Position numbers and translations under genes: made by a program
Shown here: positions 1 to 9,670 of the stretch, one piece after another
How the letters are laid out: each line of letters starts with the position of its first letter
Position numbering within the stretch: the first letter of the stretch is position 1
NCBI GenBank assembly: GCA_016710365.1
Contig: JADJVW010000003.1
Span: forward strand, 340,051-404,050
DNA: 64,000 nt
Direction of reading: 5' to 3'
Origin: Candidatus Caldilinea saccharophila
Lineage (GTDB): Bacteria > Chloroflexota > Anaerolineae > Caldilineales > Caldilineaceae
The notes under the pieces: model-generated
Told to the model about the DNA's origin: nothing
Databases searched by the model: none
What the model saw: only the letters and a program-made list of their open reading frames with translations

Positions 1-317
1 ATAGCCCTGCACCGTCCAGTTGCCCGGCACCGTGATCGGCGACCAATCACCGTGCTCAACCGCGGCTTGCGTCACCTGCTCCGGCCGGCCGAAAATTTTG
101 AAGTCCCAGACGCCGTTGAGCAGTTGGAACCACGGCGAGGCTTCGCGCGGCGCCTGGCGCGCGTCTTCGGCGCTGGGAAGGGGATCAGCGTGGCGCGCGG
201 CGGCAGCCGGTTGAGGCTGGTGAGCTGCGGCAGCTTCCAGGTGGGCTGGCCGGCGAGATGCAGCAGCGGCAGCAGCGCAGCACTTTGTCTGTCTGTACGA
301 TCAGTTGAGAGGTCCAT
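1..317 (-). CDS. Glycoside hydrolase family 2 beta-galactosidase, N-terminal part, frameshifted
   Basis: Only the first ~105 codons lie in the window; the gene runs off the left edge. The chosen ATG (317-315) has an AGGAAG ribosome binding site about 8 bases upstream. The early protein contains the typical GH2 opening (TSLNRLPPRATLIPFP), and further on WFQLLNGVWDFKIF and ITVPGNWTVQGY, the sugar-binding jelly-roll of LacZ-type enzymes. The two blocks are in different frames: one C appears to be missing in the CCCTTCCC run near 178. This is either a sequencing error or a real disruption. Family assignment is from recognised motifs; substrate is not known. Confidence 0.8.
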
Positions 318-372
318 CTTTTGGCTTCCTATGTTTGCACACAAATCTATGAAATAGTAGAAGGAAACTCAT

Positions 373-473
373 TTTGACGCAGAGAGGCAGAGCTTCGCAG
401 AGAAAAGTCAAGCTGTCTTGACCGCGATCCTTCTCTGCGCTATCTCTGCGCCCCCCCGCGCCTCTGCGTCAAA
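373..473. repeat. Hairpin repeat, GACGCAGAG family
   Basis: Twelve-base perfect arms (TTTGACGCAGAG at 373-384, its complement at 462-473) enclose further pairing between 391-404 and 431-441. It fills the gap between the biotin carrier gene and the beta-galactosidase start. The same family recurs at 24102-24200 and, decayed, at 37131-37200. It could act as a terminator stem but has no T-run. Confidence 0.75.
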
Positions 474-493
474 GAGACGCGCGGATGCGGTCC

Positions 494-988
494 TTATTCG
501 ATCTCCAGCATCAACTCGCTCAGCGTTACGGTTTGGCCAGGCTTGACCACCAACTGGCGCACCGTGCCGGCCAGCGGCGAGCGGATTTCGTTCTCCATCT
601 TCATCGCTTCGAGCACGAGCAGCGGCTGGCCCAGTTCGACCAGTTGGCCCGGCTCCACGTGGATGCGCGTCACCAGGCCCGGGATCGGCGCCTTGACGCG
701 ACCGTCGCTGGAGGCAGGCCGCACGGATTCGACCTCATGGTCGCGCACCTGGATATCATAGCGCCCGCTGTAAATCTGCGCGGAGCGCATCTCCTGGCTG
801 AAGAGCAGCTCGTACGGACGGTCGTCGACGATCATCCAATCGGCGAGTTCCGGGTTGTCGTAGTCCGGCACGTAGACGGTGAGCAGTTGGCCATCTACGT
901 TTACTGTATAGTCGCCCGGCGTCGCACGGTTAGGCGTGACTTCAACTTCATAGGGCTTATTTTCGATGATAATTGTCAACTTGTGCAT
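494..988 (-). CDS. Biotin carboxyl carrier protein (acyl-CoA carboxylase biotinyl domain)
   Basis: 164 residues from the ATG at 988. The C-terminal ~70 residues form a biotinyl/lipoyl domain with the motif EAMKMEN; Lys130 is the expected biotin attachment site. The first ~90 residues are a linker/BT-like region as in stand-alone biotin subunits of propionyl-CoA or acetyl-CoA carboxylases. It lies 19 bases downstream of the biotin carboxylase gene on the same strand, so the two are probably co-transcribed. An in-frame extension to 1102 exists but is not protein-like. Whether the complex uses acetyl-, propionyl- or another acyl-CoA cannot be told. Confidence 0.9.
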   Translation of the reverse strand: MHKLTIIIENKPYEVEVTPNRATPGDYTVNVDGQLLTVYVPDYDNPELADWMIVDDRPYELLFSQEMRSAQIYSGRYDIQVRDHEVESVRPASSDGRVKAPIPGLVTRIHVEPGQLVELGQPLLVLEAMKMENEIRSPLAGTVRQLVVKPGQTVTLSELMLEIE

Positions 989-1007
989 AGTGTTCTCCAC
1001 ACATTCA

Positions 1008-2498
1008 TCAAGAAGGCAGGCGTCGTGCGGAACGGTGCCAGCCGCTCTTGATCCGTTCGGGCACGACCGGCGAATCGACGCGACGCCGCAACAGATAGGC
1101 AACCGCGGTCATTGCCACCAGATCGCGGCAGGCTTCACGGCTCGTGTTGGCGCTGACATCGAACTGGAAGCGTTCCATGAAGCGCGTGTCGTAGTTCCCG
1201 GCAATAAAGGCCGGGTCCTGGACGATTTGTTTGTGCAGGGCGAGGTTGGTCTGCACGCCGACGATGCGGAATTCCATCAACGCCCGACGCAGCCGGCTGA
1301 CGCACATGGCGCGGTCGTCGCCCTTGACCAGCAGGTTCGCCAGCAGCGGGTCGAAGCGCTCCGGGATGGCGCAGCCGACGTAGCCGTAGGTGTCGACGCG
1401 CACGTCCGGTCCTTGCGGCAGGCGAAAGCGCGTCAGCCGGCCAGGGCTAGGCAGATAGTCGTTCCAGGGATCCTCGGCGTTGATGCGGCACTGCATCGCC
1501 CACCCATCCAGCCGGATCTCTTCCTGGGTGCGCGCAAGTTTTTCCCCGGCCGCGATGCGGATCTGCTCGCGCACGATGTCGATGTCCGAGAGCATTTCGC
1601 TGACGCCGTGTTCGATCTGAATGCGCGCCTTGACTTCGGTGAAGTGGAAGTTGCCTGCGCTATCGACCAGAAACTCCACTGCGCCGGTGTTCTGGAAGTT
1701 GAACAGACGTGCAATATCGACGGCCGCCGTCCACAGCGCGGCGCGCTGCGTATCGTTCAATGACGGCGATGGCGATTCTTCGATCAGCTTCTGGTTATGG
1801 CGCAGCAGCGACCCCTCGCGCTCGCCCAGGTGCACGATGTTGCCGTGCGCGTCGGCCAGCACCTGCACGACAAGATAATGTGACGGCGCGATGACGCGTT
1901 CGAGGTAAAGATGGTCATCCCCGTAGATCAACTCGGCCTCGTGGCGCGCGGCGCGCACCGCTTCGATCAACCTGTCGGCGCGCAAGACGACGCGCGCACC
2001 GCGCCCGCGCCCCCCGCGCGCCGACTTCACGACGAGCGGGAAACCGACTTCCTTTGCCACCTGTTGCAAGGCAGCCTCGTCGGCGTCAGCATCCGGCAGG
2101 TCGGCGTAGAGCGGCACGCGATAGCCGGCGCGCTTGACAGCTTCCATCGCCTCCATTTTGCTGCGCACCGCACGGATCACCGGCGGCGGTGAGCCAATGA
2201 AGACGATGCCTTCGGCCGCGCAACGTTCGGCAAAGCCGGCTTCCTCAGCTAAAAAGCCGTAGCCAGGGTGGATCGCCTCGGCGCCGGTTGCTTTAGCAAT
2301 CGCAAGCACTTCGTCGGCGTCGCCATAGCGATTGGGCGACTGCAACAGCTTGACTTCATCGGCCAGACGTACATGCAACGAATCGCGGTCGGCGCTGGTA
2401 TAAAGCGCCACGGTAAGAATTCCCATCTCGCGGCAGGTGCGGATGATACGTGTGGCGATCTCACCGCGGTTGGCAATCAGGATTTTTTTGAACATCAT
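1008..2498 (-). CDS. accC: Biotin carboxylase subunit of acyl-CoA carboxylase
   Basis: 496 residues, normal for AccC-type biotin carboxylases, which carboxylate biotin with ATP and bicarbonate. Seen in order: N-terminal KILIANRGEIA, HPGYGFLAE, the ATP-grasp Gly-rich loop (about 160-168), HNQKLIEE and the catalytic segment FTEVKARIQIEH at 286-297. The last is unusual: the expected Asn at 290 (usually E-M-N-x-R) is Lys, and the Gly-rich loop reads ARGGRGRGA rather than GGGGKGM. Glu288, Arg292, Gln294 and Glu296 are kept. It may still be active, but ATP or metal binding could differ. It sits between the carboxyltransferase and the biotin carrier. Confidence 0.88.
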   Translation of the reverse strand: MMFKKILIANRGEIATRIIRTCREMGILTVALYTSADRDSLHVRLADEVKLLQSPNRYGDADEVLAIAKATGAEAIHPGYGFLAEEAGFAERCAAEGIVFIGSPPPVIRAVRSKMEAMEAVKRAGYRVPLYADLPDADADEAALQQVAKEVGFPLVVKSARGGRGRGARVVLRADRLIEAVRAARHEAELIYGDDHLYLERVIAPSHYLVVQVLADAHGNIVHLGEREGSLLRHNQKLIEESPSPSLNDTQRAALWTAAVDIARLFNFQNTGAVEFLVDSAGNFHFTEVKARIQIEHGVSEMLSDIDIVREQIRIAAGEKLARTQEEIRLDGWAMQCRINAEDPWNDYLPSPGRLTRFRLPQGPDVRVDTYGYVGCAIPERFDPLLANLLVKGDDRAMCVSRLRRALMEFRIVGVQTNLALHKQIVQDPAFIAGNYDTRFMERFQFDVSANTSREACRDLVAMTAVAYLLRRRVDSPVVPERIKSGWHRSARRLPS

Positions 2499-2516
2499 TC
2501 AGTCCTTTAGTGAATA

Positions 2517-2633
2517 GAGATGAGGAGATTGAGGAATTATGGGATTGAGAGATTGAAGATTGGCGTCGCTGCGGACAGCAATCGCCCAATCCCATAATCG
2601 CCTAATCGCCTAATCTGCAATTTCCAGTCTCTC

Positions 2634-2636
<3 letters not shown>
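2517..2636. repeat. GAGATT-type imperfect hairpin repeat
   Basis: A low-complexity run of AGATTG/GGATTG units is followed by its complement (CAATCCCATAATCGCCTAATC), forming a long imperfect hairpin between the carboxyltransferase and biotin carboxylase genes. Equivalent elements lie at 4630-4722, 20684-20776 and 25153-25258. Confidence 0.75.
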
Positions 2637-4170
<1,534 letters not shown>

Positions 4171-4243
4171 AGTTGCACCTCCATTTTGATAAAAACCAAA
4201 GACACAGAGAACACAAAGAGTCACCAAGTCCGCGCGGTGATAT

Positions 4244-5071
4244 TTATGCCTCAGTGGTACATTCCGAACTATCCAGCACTGCCATCGTCAATACGAACGC
4301 TCCTTCACCGCGCCACCAGCCCGACCACGCGCCGGGAAAGTGGGTCGCAAGCTCCTCATCCACGCTCACCGCAAACGGCGTCCAATCCCGCGGCGGCCTG
4401 TCAAACGCGTCGAAGCGGCAAATGATGCGCCGCGTGTCGATGCGCAGCCCCTCGCGCAGCGCCTTGAGCACCGCCTCCTTGGCGCTCCAGATCGCGGTGA
4501 CAAGCGCCGCTTGTTGCACACCGGCGGCCGCCACCGCCGCCATCTCCTCCGCCGCAAAAAAATCGCTCACAAAGTTCGGTTCGCGCGGCTCGATGAACTC
4601 AATGTCGCAGCCGAGGGAGGGGAAATTAAGAGATTGGGAGATTGGGAGATTGGAGATTGGAGATTGGAGATCAGGCGTCCCCCTCCAATCTCCAATCTCA
4701 TAATCTCCTACTCTCCTACTCTCGATCAATCCACAAAACGCCGTGCCATGGCTATGGCTGATGCTCAGCGACAGCGGCAGCCGCCCCTCTTCCTCGCCCT
4801 TCGCCCCTCGCCTCTCGCAACTCGCATACGGCGCGCCGTCCGCATCCGCCCCGATCAAAATCGTCGCCAGATCTGGCGTTTCACGCGTCGTTTGCGCCAG
4901 ATAACGCTGCACCAGATGCTTCGCCGTCCAGCGCCCCAACAGCCAGTCGCGGCGGCGCTTCTCGATCTTGAAGGTGCGTGCCTGCTCGGCCGCGCCCAGC
5001 CAGGCCGGCGTCACGTCCCCGCGCAGGATATCCGGGCAGTCGTCGAGCGATTGAATCAGCCAGTGAATCAC
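4244..5071 (-). CDS. Sfp-type 4'-phosphopantetheinyl transferase
   Basis: Activates carrier proteins by transferring phosphopantetheine from CoA. Motifs are clear: SISHSHG (P1-like), GCDIEFIE (Mg-binding G-x-D-x-E) and WSAKEAVLKALREGL (W-x-x-KE-A-x-x-K). Between the SHSHG and GCDIE blocks are about 35 extra residues rich in SPISNLPISQS, encoded by a GAGATT hairpin repeat that keeps the frame. GTG at 5071 is preferred: upstream codons to 5185 come from a hairpin repeat tract. The gene lies between the carboxyltransferase and GH31 and is the likely activator of the megasynthase ACPs at 13.7-15.6 kb, an inference from proximity and family. Confidence 0.85.
   Translation of the reverse strand: MIHWLIQSLDDCPDILRGDVTPAWLGAAEQARTFKIEKRRRDWLLGRWTAKHLVQRYLAQTTRETPDLATILIGADADGAPYASCERRGAKGEEEGRLPLSLSISHSHGTAFCGLIESRRVGDYEIGDWRGTPDLQSPISNLPISQSLNFPSLGCDIEFIEPREPNFVSDFFAAEEMAAVAAAGVQQAALVTAIWSAKEAVLKALREGLRIDTRRIICRFDAFDRPPRDWTPFAVSVDEELATHFPGAWSGWWRGEGAFVLTMAVLDSSECTTEA
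4630..4722. repeat. GAGATT-type hairpin inserted in frame in the PPTase gene
   Basis: Four to five AGATTGG(G/A)G units are followed by the complementary CCAATCTCCAATCTC tract, with a short GC-rich loop. The whole element is translated within the phosphopantetheinyl transferase between two catalytic motifs without a stop. Confidence 0.8.
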
Positions 5072-5085
5072 ATTGCCTCGTCCCG

Positions 5086-5189
5086 TAGGTGCGGTTCTCA
5101 ACCGCACGTTCCTTGTCAACCTGCCCTGTGCGGTTCTCAACCGCACGTTCCTCGTCAACCTGCCATGTGCGGTTGAGAACCGCACCTAC
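5086..5189. repeat. Three phased copies of a GTGCGGTT hairpin
   Basis: The 19-base hairpin GTGCGGTTCTCAACCGCAC occurs at 5089 and 5128, and inverted at 5167, so unit starts are exactly 39 bases apart. The intervening 20 bases of the first two units are nearly identical. The tract separates the GH31 stop from the PPTase start and is not CRISPR-like because the interval sequence is also repeated. Confidence 0.85.
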
Positions 5190-7627
5190 TTGTCTAGTGC
5201 CTGATGCAGCGCTTGTTGCTGCCCCGGCGTGAGCACATAGCGCGCCAGCGTCAGTTCACCGCTCAGCAACTGCGGCAGGTCCCTGTCGATCTGCCACTTG
5301 ACCAGCGACTCCAGCCGAAACGCATGGAGCAGACGCCGCACCTCTGCCGCGTGGCGATCCGCAGATGCCAGCAGCACGCCATTTTGCGCCAGTACGGTCA
5401 CTTCCACCAATTCGTCAGGCTGCACGCCAGCGACCTGCACCGTTACCGTCTGCATGGCTGCATCGTAGTCGCTCGCGACCGCCTTGCCGTCTGCGTTGCG
5501 CTTGAGCAGCACCCTGTCGGTCTCGACCAGGCCATGAAGCTTGACGAGGTAGCTGCGTTGCGCCGGCATCAGCGCAGTATCGCCCCGCACCGGGCCGATG
5601 GCGAGCGTCATCTGGTCGCCGCGCCAGCTCTGCGTGAAGGACGTCTCGGCATAGGCGCCGCGCTGGTAGGCAACGGTCTCGCCGTCATCTTCGTAGAGCG
5701 TGAACTGTCCATCCGCGCCGGGGAAAACATGCAGCGTCAGTTCGGCCGGATTCTCCACGCCGCCCCAGCCCACCAGCGGACCCAGCGGCACGATGGCGCC
5801 GGCTTTGGCAAAGACCGGAATCTCCGACCAGCCACCGTAGACGGTCTGCCAGCCACCCGTGTACTGCTTGCCGGTGAAAAAGTCGAACCAGAGCCCATCG
5901 GGCAGCCAGACGCGCTGGCGGCTCAGCCCCAGGTCGGGTTCCGCCGGTGTGGTAAAGGGCGCGGCGATCAGCTCGCTGCCAAACCAGTAGGCTTGGGGGC
6001 AGGCGTAGGCGTCATCGTCTTCCGGGTTGATGTAGTAGAGCGGCGTCACCAGCGGGATGCCGTCGACGTGGTTGCGCCAGGCCATGCTGTAGAGGTACGG
6101 GATCAGCGCGTGGCGTAGTTGCATGGCCGTGCGCGCCGGCCCTTCCACAGCCGGCCCCCAGCCCCACGGCCGCCGATCCTGATAAGGATTGTTGGTGCTG
6201 TGCAGGCGCAGGATCGGGCTGAAGACGCCATACTGCACCCAGCGCAGGTAGAGTTCCGCCTCCTCGACGCCCCACATGTGGCCGCCGATGTCGTGGCTCC
6301 ACCAGCCATACCCGATGTTGGCGGCGGTGGCGGTGAAGTGGGGCTGGTTCGCCAGCGACGCCCAGCTCACCACCGTGTCGCCGGAGAAGCCGATGGGGTA
6401 GCGATGGTTGCCAAGCCCACCCCAGCGCGAGAAGATGAAGGGGCGCTTGACGCCGTCGCGTCCCAGGTCGTAGAAATGCAGGTGATTGAGCCACCAGAGC
6501 GGGTCGAGTCCCTGGAGCTTCGACTGCTTACCCTGCTGCCAGTCCAGCCACCAGAAATCCACGCCGTTGCCCAGAAACCGAGTTTCTTCAAGAAACTCGG
6601 TTTCTTCTTGCCCCATCTCCTCCTGCGGGTGATGGAGGAACTTGAAATAGGCTTCCACAAAACGCGGATCGACGCTGTCGAATTCCACCGGCTCGCCTGT
6701 CGCCGGGTCGATGCCCACCGCCGCGGCCATCGCCGCGTACTGCTCCTCGTGCGGATGGACGCCGTCGGCCGGGTGCAGGTTGAGCGCGGTGTGCAGCCCC
6801 TGCGCGTGCAGCCAGGCGATCACGCGCGCCGGGTCGGGAAAGAGATCGCGGTTCCAGGTGTAGCCCGTCCAGCCGACCGAGCGGTTGCCGGTCTGCGTGG
6901 TGTGCCAATCCATGTCGACGATGCAGACGGAGAGCGGGAACTCACGCGCGCGGAATTCCTGCATCAGCGCTTTGAGTTCGGCCTCGCTGTAGGCCCAGTA
7001 GCGGCTCCACCAATTGCCCAGAATCCAGCGTGGGATCAGCGGCGTCTGCCCGGCGACTCGCTGGAACTCTTGCAGACAGCCGATGTAGTCGTGACCATAG
7101 CCGAAAAAATAGAGGTCCAGATTGTCGGGCGCGCTACGGGCGGCGAGCCAGCCGTGCGCGTCGAAGACCAGGCTACGCGAGTCATCGACCATCGCATAGC
7201 CGTTGCGCGCCATCAGCCCTGGCTCCAGGTGCGCCCAGCCGTCGACCTCGTCGAGCGTGCGCGTCGTGCCCTGGAGATTGCCCGCCGCCCAACTGCGGTC
7301 GCCGTAGCACCAGGTCGCACCGCTGGCCTTGAGCGTGACGCTGAGCGAAATCGGCGTGAAGCCGTGGGCGTGCTCCGTGTAGCGTAAAAGTAAATGCTCC
7401 GTCTCGATTTCGAGGACGCCGTCGCCGCGCCGCACGTCGAACGCGGGCGCAGGTTGCTGGCGATGCCAGAACGCCTGGCTTGGCCGATCCTCGAACGCGC
7501 CGGTCGGGCTGTACTCCAGCCGCAGCAGGCGCGCCGTGAGCACGGTGACGCGCACGCTGCCGGCGGTCACGACCGCGGCGGGGTCGGCGATTGGGTTGAA
7601 AGGGAGGTGGAGATAGTTTAGGGACAT
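5186..7627 (-). CDS. Glycoside hydrolase family 31 (alpha-glucosidase/alpha-xylosidase-like)
   Basis: 813 residues, full length, starting at ATG 7627. Seen: N-terminal galactose-mutarotase-like beta domain, then the (beta/alpha)8 barrel with WILGNWWSRYWAYSEAEL, DMDWH, the nucleophile region GVDFWWLDWQQG, FSRWGGLGNHRYPIGFSGD containing the acid/base Asp, and the SHDIGGHMWG segment. The C-terminal beta domains follow (LYEDDGETVAYQRGAY). The order matches GH31 exo-acting glycosidases with retaining mechanism; the specific sugar is not clear. Just before the nucleophile segment the peptide EETEFLEETRFLG is encoded by a perfect palindromic repeat (6573-6605). No signal peptide, so probably cytoplasmic. 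It does not obviously belong to the carboxylase/PPTase group around it. Confidence 0.92.
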   Translation of the reverse strand: MSLNYLHLPFNPIADPAAVVTAGSVRVTVLTARLLRLEYSPTGAFEDRPSQAFWHRQQPAPAFDVRRGDGVLEIETEHLLLRYTEHAHGFTPISLSVTLKASGATWCYGDRSWAAGNLQGTTRTLDEVDGWAHLEPGLMARNGYAMVDDSRSLVFDAHGWLAARSAPDNLDLYFFGYGHDYIGCLQEFQRVAGQTPLIPRWILGNWWSRYWAYSEAELKALMQEFRAREFPLSVCIVDMDWHTTQTGNRSVGWTGYTWNRDLFPDPARVIAWLHAQGLHTALNLHPADGVHPHEEQYAAMAAAVGIDPATGEPVEFDSVDPRFVEAYFKFLHHPQEEMGQEETEFLEETRFLGNGVDFWWLDWQQGKQSKLQGLDPLWWLNHLHFYDLGRDGVKRPFIFSRWGGLGNHRYPIGFSGDTVVSWASLANQPHFTATAANIGYGWWSHDIGGHMWGVEEAELYLRWVQYGVFSPILRLHSTNNPYQDRRPWGWGPAVEGPARTAMQLRHALIPYLYSMAWRNHVDGIPLVTPLYYINPEDDDAYACPQAYWFGSELIAAPFTTPAEPDLGLSRQRVWLPDGLWFDFFTGKQYTGGWQTVYGGWSEIPVFAKAGAIVPLGPLVGWGGVENPAELTLHVFPGADGQFTLYEDDGETVAYQRGAYAETSFTQSWRGDQMTLAIGPVRGDTALMPAQRSYLVKLHGLVETDRVLLKRNADGKAVASDYDAAMQTVTVQVAGVQPDELVEVTVLAQNGVLLASADRHAAEVRRLLHAFRLESLVKWQIDRDLPQLLSGELTLARYVLTPGQQQALHQALDK
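6573..6605. repeat. 33-bp palindromic repeat inside GH31 coding sequence
   Basis: A perfect inverted repeat with 16-base arms (AGAAACCGAGTTTCTT and complement) and a one-base loop. It is translated in frame in the GH31 enzyme a few residues upstream of the catalytic nucleophile segment. Confidence 0.9.
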
Positions 7628-7664
7628 GATTTGCTCGATCTTGTTCGGTGTTCCAAAAGTCCGT

Positions 7665-8045
7665 CTATTCTCGAACTTCTACGACTTGCTTCGGGCCATC
7701 CAACGTCAGGTGCAGCATATTGAGAATATTGCGTCCCAGCAAGACTTCATCCGACGCATCGTCGCTGACCATCTCGACAAGCGGCAGGCGCAGTGATCCG
7801 ATGCCAACATCGACCAGATAGGTTTCCACGAAACGGGACTCGCCCCATTGACTGCGCAAGCGCTTGACATCGAAAAGATCGACGCCAAGCTGCCTGAGCA
7901 TCTGTGCAGAAATCAACGACCCATCTGCACCTGTGTCGATGAAGGCGCGCAACGGGCCAAGTGTAAACGCACGTTCTGGTGACGCCAGCCAGATTTCGAT
8001 CATTGGCGCTGGCGGGTAATAGCTGCGCGCGTAAGCGGTCTTCAT
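7665..8045 (-). CDS. Retropepsin-like aspartic protease domain protein
   Basis: 126 residues. The motif FIDTGADGSLIS (D-T-G-A followed by a hydrophobic-Ser stretch) and later VLLGRNIL are typical of single-domain retropepsin-like (clan AA) aspartic proteases of bacteria, which work as dimers. The ATG overlaps the stop of the upstream nuclease gene by four bases (ATGA), so translation is coupled. It is the last gene of the six-gene antitoxin/nuclease operon. A role in processing or degrading one of the antitoxins is speculation. Confidence 0.72.
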   Translation of the reverse strand: MKTAYARSYYPPAPMIEIWLASPERAFTLGPLRAFIDTGADGSLISAQMLRQLGVDLFDVKRLRSQWGESRFVETYLVDVGIGSLRLPLVEMVSDDASDEVLLGRNILNMLHLTLDGPKQVVEVRE

Positions 8046-9664
8046 CGCGGTAACCTGCCTGTGCTGGGCGTGCGCAACCAGATATCCTCCGTTGCTTCGG
8101 CTTTTACCTCGCGCATCAATACCGGCTTTTTCCCAAAGCGCTGGTGCACCCGACGATAGAGTTCAACTTTGTCGCGATCATGGTCGACAAGTTCACCATT
8201 GTGAATCGCGACCCACATGCCGGGCAGGTCTTGCCACAGCCTAGCGTGCATCGCCTCGTAGGCAACGATCTCCTGCTCAATCTGTTCACGTCGGCGTGTA
8301 GCAAGATATTGTCGAACTGCCTCCTGGATCAACGCCTCGACCGACGTCTCCATCTGGTCGGCTGCCGATGCGAGCGATTCCGCCAAATCCTGCGTTAACA
8401 CACCTGCTGTAATGGACGCCAGTTCCGCGCGGGCGTCCAATCCGTACTGTGTGCGTGCCTCGGCCAGGCTCATCGCTGGCGCATCTGTGTCCTGGGCTTT
8501 CGCCTGACGCAGCGCCCTGATGTCTACCAATTCTTGAAGTTCTTCGTCAATGCGGACATACTCGGCGTAGGTCAGTACGACAAAGGCTGGTTTGCCATTC
8601 ACTTCAAGAAACTTTGGATATTGCATAGTGTCACCGTTACCAACAAGACCTAACCTTGCTGCGTCCGCGTCATGCGATAAAATCCATCCATATCTGGCCC
8701 GGATGTAGTCCGCCCACGCTTGCATCTCCGGCAATGGTTTCACGACCAAATTGCCGAACAGCGCCTCCGTGCTGACGCTAGTGAAGCGATCCTGCGCAGT
8801 CACCAGCCGCTGCCAGACGCCAGTCGCCGTCTCGCCCAGGTGCTCAAGTGCCGGCGATGTCACTCTCCGGAAATCGATGTTGTGCGCCGGTGCAATGTGT
8901 AGCACGCTAACCACCTCGGCGCCTAGTTCGCGCTCCCTCTCCATCTCGTGGGCCAGAAACTGCTGGCGCATCAACTGGTAGAAGGGTTCGTAGAAGAGCG
9001 CATCGAACGTAGGTAGTACGCTCTTGTCGATCGGACAATCTGAGCGGTCGAACAGCCACCGATAAATTTCTCGTCGGTCTGTACCACTCTTCGCGATGGC
9101 AAGCGACTGCTTGCTGTTGTACGCCTCGGTATATTTCCATTCGATCAGTACAATCTGGCGTCTGCCGTCTGTGCACTCGAACATCACCGCGGCGTCGGCG
9201 CTGGTGAAGTTGGCGCCGCGCGTGCGCTTGCCGGTGTGGGCAATTTTTTCGTGCAGATAGTTCTTCGCCCCGATCCACTCAAAGGCCACGTACTGCCCAT
9301 TCTCAATTGGCAGCATTTTCGCCAGATCGGGGAAGACGGGACACAGCAAGTCGGCCAGAGCGTCCGGCTGATCGTGAAATGGAAATAGAAAGTTGACACA
9401 GCATACCTGAGAGTCGCACAGGTGATTGCTCGGCATGCCTGCCTGCCCGTCGTGCCATTTGATTTCAAACTCCGAGAAGTACGCCTGCGCTTCCACACGA
9501 ATCTCCGAAAAGAGATTCTCTTCGGCATGGCGGCGCGGCAGACAGATGGGATGCGACTTGCCTTTCTTGTACACTCCCTCAATGCGAGCTGCGTCGCTCA
9601 GATAAGATGTGTGCTTCTTGAATTCTACCAACCGCTGTCTTTCGATTTCGAGGAATTTACCCAC
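8042..9664 (-). CDS. PGN_0703-like PD-(D/E)XK nuclease fused to antitoxin-like and DUF5678-like domains
   Basis: 540 residues. Residues ~1-330 resemble the PGN_0703/PD-(D/E)XK restriction-endonuclease-like family; the catalytic core is visible as SADAAVMF...VLIEWKYTE (Asp, then Glu-x-Lys). From about residue 342 (MQYPKFLEVNGKPAFVVLTYAEYVRI...) the chain looks like a complete Phd/YefM-type antitoxin. Then comes a ribbon-helix-helix-like helical stretch (TSVEALIQEAVRQYLATRRREQ) and finally a DUF5678-like module (GMWVAIHNGELVDHDRDKVELYRRV). There is an internal ATG exactly at the antitoxin start, so either this is a true fusion or a stop codon was lost through an indel near 8640-8690. Operon position: 6 bases after the HigA-like gene. 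Confidence 0.65.
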   Translation of the reverse strand: MGKFLEIERQRLVEFKKHTSYLSDAARIEGVYKKGKSHPICLPRRHAEENLFSEIRVEAQAYFSEFEIKWHDGQAGMPSNHLCDSQVCCVNFLFPFHDQPDALADLLCPVFPDLAKMLPIENGQYVAFEWIGAKNYLHEKIAHTGKRTRGANFTSADAAVMFECTDGRRQIVLIEWKYTEAYNSKQSLAIAKSGTDRREIYRWLFDRSDCPIDKSVLPTFDALFYEPFYQLMRQQFLAHEMERERELGAEVVSVLHIAPAHNIDFRRVTSPALEHLGETATGVWQRLVTAQDRFTSVSTEALFGNLVVKPLPEMQAWADYIRARYGWILSHDADAARLGLVGNGDTMQYPKFLEVNGKPAFVVLTYAEYVRIDEELQELVDIRALRQAKAQDTDAPAMSLAEARTQYGLDARAELASITAGVLTQDLAESLASAADQMETSVEALIQEAVRQYLATRRREQIEQEIVAYEAMHARLWQDLPGMWVAIHNGELVDHDRDKVELYRRVHQRFGKKPVLMREVKAEATEDIWLRTPSTGRLPR

Positions 9665-9670
9665 AAGGAT

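Noticed and set aside
5086..5189. Possible CRISPR array with 39-bp period
   Set aside because: Only three units, the intervals are repeated too, and the third unit is inverted; no cas genes nearby. The Cas4-like peptide at 39191 lacks a nuclease core.
5204..7387. Long plus-strand frames opposite GH31
   Set aside because: Same shadow pattern; the minus strand encodes an intact catalytic GH31 enzyme.
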